Shown piece by piece: positions 10,016-17,788 of a DNA stretch of 64,000 nucleotides. Below the pieces are notes generated by a model that was not told the DNA's origin, did not search any database, and was given only the letters and a program-made list of their open reading frames with translations. Source of the stretch: Chloroflexota bacterium (lineage in GTDB: Bacteria > Chloroflexota > Dormibacteria > Dormibacterales > Dormibacteraceae); contig VBIW01000035.1 in the NCBI GenBank assembly GCA_005880915.1, forward strand, positions 353,728 to 417,727, read 5' to 3'. Positions within the stretch are counted from its first letter, which is position 1, and the number at the start of each line of letters is the position of its first letter. Both the position numbers and the translations under genes were made by a program.

Positions 10016-10849
10016 ATGCGCGACGAGCTTGGGCTCGTGGAACAGGCGCCGGATGGGCGGTCCAGAGCTGCCACTTTCGATCGAGCGGCCGTGCGGCTTG
10101 GTGGCAGGGTCGTCTGGCGTGACGTCACCCTCGAGGTCGCGACCGGTGAGTTCGTCGCGATCCTGGGCCCCAACGGCGCGGGCAAGTCGACGCTCCTCAA
10201 AGCTCTGCTCGGCATCGTGCCCTTGAGCGCCGGCAGCGTGCGGGTCTTCGGGCAGCCTGTCCGGCGCGGCAACGACGAGGTCGGCTATCTGCCGCAGCGC
10301 CGGCGATTCGACCCGGATCTGCGCATCCGCGCCATCGACCTCGTCCGCATGGGGCTCGACGGAGGCGAATGGGGCTTGCCCCTGCCGTCGAGGTCCAAGC
10401 AGAAGCGGGTCGAGGAGATGGTCGCGCTCGTGGGGGCGACCGCCTATGCCCAACGGCCGGTGGGGGAGCTTTCAGGTGGCGAGCAGCAAAGGATCCTCAT
10501 TGCGCAGGCGCTCGTGAGCGGCGCCCGCATGTTGATGCTCGACGAACCGCTGGACAGCCTCGACCTGAACAACCAGCAAGCGATCTCCGACCTGATCCGC
10601 GGCATCTGCCAGCGGCAGGGCGTGACGGTGCTCCTGGTCGCGCACGACGTCAACCCGATCCTTCCATTCGTCGACCGCGTCGTCTACGTAGCGGGCGGCA
10701 ACGTCGTGTGCGGCACGCCGGCGGAAGTGATCCGGACCGAGACGCTGACGCGGCTGTACGGCGCGCCCGTGGAAGTGCTCACGACCAGCGACGGTCGGCT
10801 GGTCGTGGTCGGTCAGCACGAGCCGGTCAGCTATCACGCCGACAACTAG
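10016..10849 (+). CDS. Metal ABC transporter ATP-binding protein (Znu/Mnt type)
   Basis: Walker A GPNGAGKST, signature LSGGEQQRI, Walker B MLMLDEPLDSLD; operon with two metal permeases and a TroA-like SBP. Confidence 0.92.
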   Translation: MRDELGLVEQAPDGRSRAATFDRAAVRLGGRVVWRDVTLEVATGEFVAILGPNGAGKSTLLKALLGIVPLSAGSVRVFGQPVRRGNDEVGYLPQRRRFDPDLRIRAIDLVRMGLDGGEWGLPLPSRSKQKRVEEMVALVGATAYAQRPVGELSGGEQQRILIAQALVSGARMLMLDEPLDSLDLNNQQAISDLIRGICQRQGVTVLLVAHDVNPILPFVDRVVYVAGGNVVCGTPAEVIRTETLTRLYGAPVEVLTTSDGRLVVVGQHEPVSYHADN

Positions 10850-11752
10850 ATGCCGCAGCAAGGCCCGTCCTGGGATCTCGTGGCCGACATCCAGCTGCTC
10901 CTGCAGTTTCACTTCATGCAGAACGCTTTCGTCGCAGGGACTCTGGTGGCGCTTCTTGCCGGAGCTGCGGGGTACTTCGTCGTCCTGCGCGGCCAGAGCT
11001 TTGCGGCCCACATGCTTTCGCAGGTCGGGTTCCCAGGTGCCGCGGCGGGCGTCCTCCTCCACGTCTCGCCAGTTCTCGGTCTCATAGTCTTTTGCCTGGC
11101 TGCCGCGCTCGGCATAGGATGGGCCGGCCGCGACCTCGACGCCGGCCATCGCGCCGAGTCGGCGGCAGTCGGATCGATCCTCGCCTTCTCGCTCGGCCTC
11201 GGCCTGCTGTTCTTCCGCCTGTACGCCGGCAGCGCCGCCGGCATATACAGCTTCCTCTTCGGAACGATCCTCGGGATCTCTGATCGGGACGTCCAGCTGA
11301 CGCTGGTAGTAGCCGTCGCGAGCCTGGCCGCACTCACCTTGATCGGCCGGCCGTTGATCTTTGCCACAGTCGATCCGGACGTGGCCGAGGCGCGCAGCGT
11401 GAACGTCCCGATGCTGTCGATCGCTTTCCTGGTCATCCTCGCTTTTGCCGTCGCGATCACCGTCCAGATCGTTGGCACGCTGCTGATCTTTGCCCTGCTG
11501 GTCGCGCCGGGTGCGTCGGCGCTGCAGCTGACTGCTCGACCCGGCCGCGCGCTCTCCCTCAGCGTCGTGCTATCCCTCGCGTTCACGTGGCTCGGCCTGG
11601 CGCTGGCGTATTTCACCGACCTGCCGGTGGGATTTTTCATCACGTCGCTGGCCTTCGCCACCTATGTATTGATTCGCGCGGCAAAGGGAGCGGCCGCCGT
11701 TCGCGGCGGAAGGCTACGGTTCCGCGAGCCGTCGTTCGCGACGCCGACCTGA
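10850..11752 (+). CDS. Metal ABC transporter permease (ABC-3 family)
   Basis: FMQNAFVAGTLVALLAGAAGYFVVLRGQSFAAHMLSQVGFPGAAAG, typical of ZnuB/MntB. Confidence 0.9.
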   Translation: MPQQGPSWDLVADIQLLLQFHFMQNAFVAGTLVALLAGAAGYFVVLRGQSFAAHMLSQVGFPGAAAGVLLHVSPVLGLIVFCLAAALGIGWAGRDLDAGHRAESAAVGSILAFSLGLGLLFFRLYAGSAAGIYSFLFGTILGISDRDVQLTLVVAVASLAALTLIGRPLIFATVDPDVAEARSVNVPMLSIAFLVILAFAVAITVQIVGTLLIFALLVAPGASALQLTARPGRALSLSVVLSLAFTWLGLALAYFTDLPVGFFITSLAFATYVLIRAAKGAAAVRGGRLRFREPSFATPT

Positions 11753-12576
11753 TGCAGCAGATGCTGGCGCTCGACTTCATGCGCAACGCTTTCCTTACAG
11801 GCGGCTGCATCGCGCTGGCCGCCGGCCTGGTTGGGTACTTCGTCGTCCTGCGCAACCAGGTGTTCACCGCCGATGCGCTGGGCCATGTCGCGTTCACCGG
11901 CAGCCTGGGCGGGCTGCTTGCCGGGCTGAACCTGCTCGTCGGGGTGTTCGGCAGCTGCATCGCGGTCGCGCTGGCGATCGGAACGCTCGGAGGCCGAGGT
12001 CGCGGCCGCGACGTTGCCATTGGCACCGTCTTCGCATGGGTGCTGGGATTGGGTGTTCTCTTCTTGAGCCTGTACGTCACTGCCCGCAGCGCCGCCACCG
12101 GATCGGTCGGCGTCAGCGTTCTCTTCGGCTCCATCCTCGGACTGCAGCCTTTCCAGGTCGTGGTGGGATCGATCGTCGCGATCGCCACGTGCATCGTCAC
12201 TCTGCTGATCGCGCGCCCGCTGCTGTTCCTGAGCGTTGACCCGGACGTGGCGCTCGCTCGCGGCGTGCCAGCACAGGTGCTGACCGCGCTGTTTCTGGTC
12301 TTGCTCGCGGTGACGGTGGCGGAATCGGTGCAGGCGGTCGGCGCACTGCTGATCTTCGGCCTGATGGTGACACCAGCGGCCATCGCCCAGAACCTGTCGG
12401 CACGACCCTGGCTCGGCATGGCGCTGTCGGCCTTGATCGCCCTGGCCGCTGTCTGGGCCGGGCTCGTCCTTTCCTTCTATTTCTCGTACCCAACCAGCTT
12501 CTTCATCACTTCACTCGCCTTCGTCGCTTACCTGGCATCGCTGGCCGGCCGGCGAATGGTCAGGAGCCTCGCATGA
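11752..12576 (+). CDS. Metal ABC transporter permease (ABC-3 family), second copy
   Basis: FMRNAFLTGGCIALAAGLVGYFVVLRNQVFTADALGHVAFTG; start at ATG 11752 overlapping upstream stop. Confidence 0.9.
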   Translation: MQQMLALDFMRNAFLTGGCIALAAGLVGYFVVLRNQVFTADALGHVAFTGSLGGLLAGLNLLVGVFGSCIAVALAIGTLGGRGRGRDVAIGTVFAWVLGLGVLFLSLYVTARSAATGSVGVSVLFGSILGLQPFQVVVGSIVAIATCIVTLLIARPLLFLSVDPDVALARGVPAQVLTALFLVLLAVTVAESVQAVGALLIFGLMVTPAAIAQNLSARPWLGMALSALIALAAVWAGLVLSFYFSYPTSFFITSLAFVAYLASLAGRRMVRSLA

Positions 12577-13463
12577 AGAGGGTCGCTTTGTTGGTGTTCC
12601 TCGGCCTGGTCCTCGCCGCGTGCGGTGTGAACACCACAGGGAGCACTGGTGGAGCAGGCAAGATCCAGGTCGTCGCCGCCGAAAACTTCTGGGGCAGCAT
12701 CGCGTCGCAGGTCGGGGGGGCGCACGTCCAGGTGACCAGCGTCATCGTCAACCCCGACACCGACCCTCACGCCTACGAGCCGACGCCGTCCGACGCTCGC
12801 CTGATCGCCCAGGCCCAATACGTGATCTTCAACGGCGCCGGCTACGACGCGTGGGCGCCCAAGCTGCTCGACGCGAATCCCGCCTCGGGGCGCACCGTCT
12901 TGACCATGGCCGATCTCTTCGGCAAGAAGGACGGGGACAACCCGCACATGTGGTACTCGCCGTCTTATGTCGACCGGGTCGTGGACAGGATGGCTTCGGA
13001 CCTGGCCAGGATCGACTCGACGAACGCGCCCGCGATCAGCCAGCAGGCGGCTCTGTACAAGAGCACCGGTCTGAGGGACTACCACGACACGGTCAGCGCG
13101 ATCAAGGCGAAGTACGCCGGCACCAGGGTCGGGGCGACAGAGAGCATCGCCGCCTACCTGGCGGAAGGGACCGGACTCAACCTGGTGACGCCCTACAGCT
13201 ACTTGAAGGCGATCAGCGAAGGCACCGATCCAAGCGCCGTAGACAAGGCGGAAGTCCAGAACGAGATCGCCACCAGGTCGATCAGGGTTTTCATCTTCAA
13301 CTCGCAGAACTCGACGCCCGACATCCAGGGCCTGGTCGATAAGGCGACCTCCGCGGGAATCCCGGTGGTGAAGATCACCGAGACGCTTGCGCCGGCCACC
13401 GCGACATTCCAGGACTGGCAGACAGCACAGCTCAAGGACCTGCTGCACGCACTCGGCGGCTAG
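12573..13463 (+). CDS. Metal ABC transporter substrate-binding lipoprotein (TroA/ZnuA family)
   Basis: Lipobox LVLAACG; metal-site motifs DPHAYEPTPSD, NPHMWYSP and GATES. Confidence 0.9.
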   Translation: MKRVALLVFLGLVLAACGVNTTGSTGGAGKIQVVAAENFWGSIASQVGGAHVQVTSVIVNPDTDPHAYEPTPSDARLIAQAQYVIFNGAGYDAWAPKLLDANPASGRTVLTMADLFGKKDGDNPHMWYSPSYVDRVVDRMASDLARIDSTNAPAISQQAALYKSTGLRDYHDTVSAIKAKYAGTRVGATESIAAYLAEGTGLNLVTPYSYLKAISEGTDPSAVDKAEVQNEIATRSIRVFIFNSQNSTPDIQGLVDKATSAGIPVVKITETLAPATATFQDWQTAQLKDLLHALGG

Positions 13464-13846
13464 CCCGCGGCGGCGGCCGCCAGGGACTCCACCGCCGAGA
13501 TGCTCTGCAGCAGCTCTGCCGCGAAACCATGCCGCTCGCGGAGATACTCGGGGCTGTTGTACGAAAGCCAGACCTTACCCTCGCCGTCTTGCCAGACGAG
13601 GATCTTCAATGGAAGGTCAATCGCGACGCTGGGAGCGGCCAGCATCAACGGCGTGCCGGCCTTCGGACTGCCGAAGATCAAGAGCTTGGTGGGCGGCATT
13701 TTCAATCCCACCTTCTCCGCTTCACCGCTGTGATCCACCTGCGCGAACAGGTTCAGCCCGCGTGACCGCAGGATGCCCTTCAGCCGGTCGACCGTCTGAT
13801 CAACGGAGTGATTGCTGACCCTGTCTACGATTCCTGTGCCGGCCAT
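13460..13846 (-). CDS. DUF302 domain-containing protein
   Basis: DRLKGILRSRGLNLFAQVDHSGEAEKVGLKMPPTKLLIFGSPKAGTPLM, characteristic of DUF302. Confidence 0.88.
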   Translation of the reverse strand: MAGTGIVDRVSNHSVDQTVDRLKGILRSRGLNLFAQVDHSGEAEKVGLKMPPTKLLIFGSPKAGTPLMLAAPSVAIDLPLKILVWQDGEGKVWLSYNSPEYLRERHGFAAELLQSISAVESLAAAAAG

Positions 13847-14819
13847 GGAATCCTCCCCCCTTGAAGCGCCCGATATACATCCCGAAATCGAACCTTATGC
13901 CCACGGGATGCTCGAGGTGGGTGACGGCAATCGTCTTTACTGGGAGACCTGCGGCAATCCGTCGGGCAAGCCTGCCGTCGTTGTTCACGGCGGGCCGGGC
14001 TCGGGATGCTCGCCATGGTTTCGCACGCTGTTCGACCCCCGCGCCTACCGGGTCGTCCTTTTCGACCAGCGCAGCTGCGGGCGCAGCCTGCCGCATGCCG
14101 GCGCCGCTGCGACCGACCTCGTGGCCAACACGACTCAGCACCTGGTCGCGGATATGGAGCTGCTGCGCGAGCACCTCGGCGTCGACCGCTGGATGGTGCT
14201 CGGCGGTTCGTGGGGCAGCACGCTGAGCCTCGCCTACGCGGAGGACCACGCGGAGCGGGTGAGCGAGATCGTGCTGTTCGGCGTCACGACGGGCCGGCAC
14301 GGCGAGCTCGATTGGACGTTTCGCGGAGGCATGTCGCGCTTCTTTCCCCAAGCGTGGGCCACTCTCATCGACGCCCTTCCGCCGGCTTACCGCGGCGGAG
14401 ACGTCGTCGAGTCGTACGCCGGCTGGCTCGCCGATCGCGATCCCGAGCAGCGCCGGCGCGCGGCCCACGCGTGGTGCATGTGGGAGTCGGCCACGCCACA
14501 GTGGCCGCCGAAGGCCGTACTGGACGAGCGGTTCGAAGACCCGGCCTACGCGATGGCTTTCGCGCGCATCGTGACTCATTACGTGCGCCACGACCTCTTT
14601 CTAGAGGACGGCGTGCTGCTCCGAAACGCTGGCGTCCTGTCGGGCATCCCAGGCGTCCTGATCAACGGCGAGTTCGACTTTCAGGCCCCCATCGGCAACG
14701 CATGGGAGCTCAAGCGCGTCTGGCCGCGCGCGACCCTGGTGGTCGTTGAAGCCGCCGGCCATGCCGCGGACACGAGAACGGCGCGCGAGATCGTCCGCGC
14801 GACAGACGCCTTCGCCTAG
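13845..14819 (+). CDS. pip: Proline iminopeptidase (alpha/beta hydrolase)
   Basis: HGGPGSGCSPWFRTLFDP, FDQRSCGRSLPH and LGGSWGSTLSLAYA motifs. Confidence 0.9.
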   Translation: MESSPLEAPDIHPEIEPYAHGMLEVGDGNRLYWETCGNPSGKPAVVVHGGPGSGCSPWFRTLFDPRAYRVVLFDQRSCGRSLPHAGAAATDLVANTTQHLVADMELLREHLGVDRWMVLGGSWGSTLSLAYAEDHAERVSEIVLFGVTTGRHGELDWTFRGGMSRFFPQAWATLIDALPPAYRGGDVVESYAGWLADRDPEQRRRAAHAWCMWESATPQWPPKAVLDERFEDPAYAMAFARIVTHYVRHDLFLEDGVLLRNAGVLSGIPGVLINGEFDFQAPIGNAWELKRVWPRATLVVVEAAGHAADTRTAREIVRATDAFA

Positions 14820-14916
14820 ATCTCCCCGCCGATGCATGTCGTCGGCGCCGGCGGACCGAAATTCGGGCGGGTCAGACGCCTCGTGGCGCCAACGGAGCGA
14901 AACCAGGCGACGCTTG

Positions 14917-15459
14917 TCATCCCCCGACTTTGAGCTTGGCGCGGACCCACTCCAGCACCTCGTGCTCGGGCGGGTCCATGCCGTCCGTGGTATCCACGGC
15001 AAGGGTAGGCCGCCCGAGGTCGGGCACGCCGTACTCGCCCGCGGTCACCCGCCGGTGAAGGTCAGGCAGCGCCTCCGGCCCCCGATGACCCGGGTGGCGG
15101 CTCGGATGCCGCTCGACATAGCGCATCTCGAGGACGTCGGGCCGGCACGAAACCTCGACCACGAGCGTGTTCCCGTGGTCGGCCAGCTCCGCGATCTCTG
15201 ACTGGCGTCGAAAGAACGCGCCCTCGAGCACGACCCCGGTCCCGAACCGCAGCATCTCGCGCGCTACCGCGAACTGGACCGCGAACGCCGCCGCGCCCAC
15301 GTCCTCTGAACCTCCCAGGTGGTCCATCAGCGCCTCTTTCACCAGGTCTTTGGCCAGCACCGGCACCCTGAGGGCGGCCGCCAGGTGGTCCGCCAGCGTC
15401 GATTTCCCCGAAGCCGGTGGACCGCAAACGATCACCAGCGGAGGCAGGCCGGGTCGCAC
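14917..15459 (-). CDS. AAA/zeta-toxin-like P-loop kinase family protein
   Basis: N-terminal VIVCGPPASGKSTLADHLA P-loop. Confidence 0.7.
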   Translation of the reverse strand: MRPGLPPLVIVCGPPASGKSTLADHLAAALRVPVLAKDLVKEALMDHLGGSEDVGAAAFAVQFAVAREMLRFGTGVVLEGAFFRRQSEIAELADHGNTLVVEVSCRPDVLEMRYVERHPSRHPGHRGPEALPDLHRRVTAGEYGVPDLGRPTLAVDTTDGMDPPEHEVLEWVRAKLKVGG

Positions 15460-15505
15460 ACCTCAATCGTGCCAGAGGCACGCGATGGGGCCACCAACGG
15501 CACTC

Positions 15506-15533
15506 TTGACAAGCCCCCAGGCGACGATATAAT
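15506..15533 (+). promoter_or_regulatory. Consensus sigma70-type promoter
   Basis: TTGACA (15506-15511), 16-nt spacer, TATAAT (15528-15533), upstream of the LacI-family gene. Confidence 0.8.
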
Positions 15534-15540
15534 CCCGCCC

Positions 15541-15568
15541 TGTAAGCGCTTACCGGTAAGCGCTTACA
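15541..15568. promoter_or_regulatory. LacI-family double operator
   Basis: TGTAAGCGCTTACCGGTAAGCGCTTACA is a 28-bp perfect palindrome made of two GTAAGCGCTTAC half-operators. Confidence 0.85.
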
Positions 15569-15610
15569 AAAAGAGCCAGTCGCCCGTCGGTTGGAGCGCA
15601 CATAGTTTTC

Positions 15611-16789
15611 ATGCCCGACCCGAAACGTCAAAAGGGACCCCTGACGATCTACGACGTGGCCAGCCGCGCCGGCGTGTCGATCGCATCGGTGTCTCGAGTA
15701 TTGAATGGCCAGGGGACCCCACGCGCCGCGACCCGCGAGCGAGTGTTGCAGGCGGTCACCGATCTCGGCTTCGTCCGGGACGGGGCGGCGCGCGCGCTGT
15801 CGAACGGCCTCAAGGAGGTCGTCGGAGTCGTCTTTCGTCGCGGCGACGAAACTCTCTTTGAGGACGAGGACGAAAGCCTGCTCTTCATCGACGTCATCAA
15901 TCGCGGTATCGACGTGGCCGCCCAGCGCCGTGGCTTTGACGTCCTGATCAGCTCGGTCGGATACAACGACGAGAACGTGACCCCGCGAGTCGCCGCGGTC
16001 GCCGGTAAGGCGGACGGACTCATCCTCCACGACCGGATGCTCTCCTCGTCCGGTTTGAACCGGATCGCCGGCACCGTCCCGGTCGTCACGCTCGCAGGCA
16101 CGCCGACACGCGGGCTCATGAATGTGCGATGCGACAACGAGGCGGGCATGCGCGCGCTCGTTCGCCACCTGGTCGCTGACCACGGATACAGCACCGTCGC
16201 CTACCTCTCGGGGCGTACGGACAGCCCCGACAACCGGGCTCGACTCAAAACTTTCGAGGCGGAGGCTGCGGCAAACGGCGCCGAGGCCCAGGCCGGGCCT
16301 GAATGGCACGGCAACTACAGCGCGGCAGGCGGCGCGAGGGTCATCAACGCCCTGCTCGACGAGCACCAGGAGCTGCCTCGCGCGATCGTATGCGCGAACG
16401 ACCAGACGGCGCTGGGCGTGATGCATGCGCTGGCACGGCGAGGGATCAGGGTTCCGCAAGACGTCGCGGTGACGGGATTTGACGACGTCCCCGTCGCTCG
16501 CCACCTGCACCCGCCGCTGACGACGATCCGCCAGCCGATGCAGGAGCTGGGCGCCATGGCGTTCGACGTCCTGTACTCGAAGATCAGCACCGGCAAGGGC
16601 GAACCGGACGTCGTGCTCCCCGTCCAGCTGATCATCCGCGAGAGCTGCGGCTGCACGAGCCGTGCGAACCGGACCAATGCGACCGAGAAGGAGTCGACTG
16701 CCACGGCGCCCGCGAGCAGCGATGGCGCTGGGAGCCGGTTAGTTGGACGGCGCTTTGCTCGCACCACCCAAAACCTGGATGGAGCCTAG
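15611..16789 (+). CDS. LacI-family transcriptional regulator
   Basis: N-terminal TIYDVASRAGVSIASVSRVLNG HTH and periplasmic-binding-like sensor domain. Confidence 0.95.
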   Translation: MPDPKRQKGPLTIYDVASRAGVSIASVSRVLNGQGTPRAATRERVLQAVTDLGFVRDGAARALSNGLKEVVGVVFRRGDETLFEDEDESLLFIDVINRGIDVAAQRRGFDVLISSVGYNDENVTPRVAAVAGKADGLILHDRMLSSSGLNRIAGTVPVVTLAGTPTRGLMNVRCDNEAGMRALVRHLVADHGYSTVAYLSGRTDSPDNRARLKTFEAEAAANGAEAQAGPEWHGNYSAAGGARVINALLDEHQELPRAIVCANDQTALGVMHALARRGIRVPQDVAVTGFDDVPVARHLHPPLTTIRQPMQELGAMAFDVLYSKISTGKGEPDVVLPVQLIIRESCGCTSRANRTNATEKESTATAPASSDGAGSRLVGRRFARTTQNLDGA

Positions 16790-16791
16790 AG

Positions 16792-17784
16792 ATGCGCGCG
16801 ATCATCCGCAAGCTCGGCGTCTACCTCCTGGCCGCATGGGTCGCGGTCACAGTCAGCTTCCTGCTGCCGCGCGTGGTGCCCGGAAACCCAGTCGCCGGCG
16901 CCGTGGCGCGCGCATCGCAGTCAGGCAACTGCAACGAGCAATGCGTCCTCGCCATCGAGGAGCAGCTCGGCTACAACGTCCACACGCCCGTGTGGGACCA
17001 GTACGTGCAGTACCTCGGCAATCTGGCGCACGGCGATCTTGGGCACTCGTGGTCGGAGAACGCCCCCGTCGGCAGCCTGATCCTTTCCTTCTTGCCGTGG
17101 ACGCTCGTGCTGTTAGGGCTCGCAACGACGCTGAGCTTCCTGGCCGGCAGCGCCATCGGAACGCTCGTCGCATGGCGCCGCGGTTCGTCGGTGGAGCTGC
17201 TGCTGCCTGTCGCGACGTTTTTTCAATCGCTCCCTTACTTCTTTCTCGGGCTCGTGATCGTCCTGATCTTCGGACAGACCGGAACGATGCTCAGATGGGT
17301 TCCGAGTCTTTTCGGATACGACATCTTCGCGGTAACACCCGGTCCGAACCTTCCGTACATCCAGAGCGTTTTAAGCCACGCGATCCTTCCCGCGGCGACG
17401 GTGGTCCTTGCTTCCCTGGGCGGCTTCATCCTGGCCATCCGCAACCAGGTGATCACGACCATGGACGAGGACTTCGTCCTCGTGGCGCAGGCCAAGGGAC
17501 TGCGCACGCGCACGGTGGTCTGGTACGCCGTCCGCAACGCATTGCTGCCGGTCGTGGCCAACTTCACGATCGCGATCAGCCTGGTGGTCGGCGGTCAGAT
17601 CCTGGTCGAGATCGTGTTCAACTATCCAGGCATCGGGTTCCACCTCTTCGATGCGCTGGGCAAGCTCGACTACACCCTCGTCCAGGGCATCTTCGTGGTG
17701 ATCACCCTTGTCGTGCTGGCGGCGAACCTGCTGGCTGACGTCGTCTACGTCGCAATCGATCCGCGGGCGCGGCAGGCGGCATGA
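16792..17784 (+). CDS. Opp/Dpp-type ABC transporter permease
   Basis: DppB-like: LGVYLLAAWVAVTVSFLLPRVVPGNP and EDFVLVAQAKGLRTRTVVWYAVRNALLPV. Confidence 0.92.
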   Translation: MRAIIRKLGVYLLAAWVAVTVSFLLPRVVPGNPVAGAVARASQSGNCNEQCVLAIEEQLGYNVHTPVWDQYVQYLGNLAHGDLGHSWSENAPVGSLILSFLPWTLVLLGLATTLSFLAGSAIGTLVAWRRGSSVELLLPVATFFQSLPYFFLGLVIVLIFGQTGTMLRWVPSLFGYDIFAVTPGPNLPYIQSVLSHAILPAATVVLASLGGFILAIRNQVITTMDEDFVLVAQAKGLRTRTVVWYAVRNALLPVVANFTIAISLVVGGQILVEIVFNYPGIGFHLFDALGKLDYTLVQGIFVVITLVVLAANLLADVVYVAIDPRARQAA

Positions 17785-17788
17785 CGAC

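Noticed and set aside
14917-15459. Zeta-toxin of a toxin-antitoxin pair
   Set aside because: The P-loop protein is zeta-like only in general fold; no adjacent antitoxin-like small gene is present.
15062-16510. 482-aa minus-strand ORF
   Set aside because: Antisense to the LacI gene and out of frame with the P-loop kinase gene; no recognisable domain in this frame.
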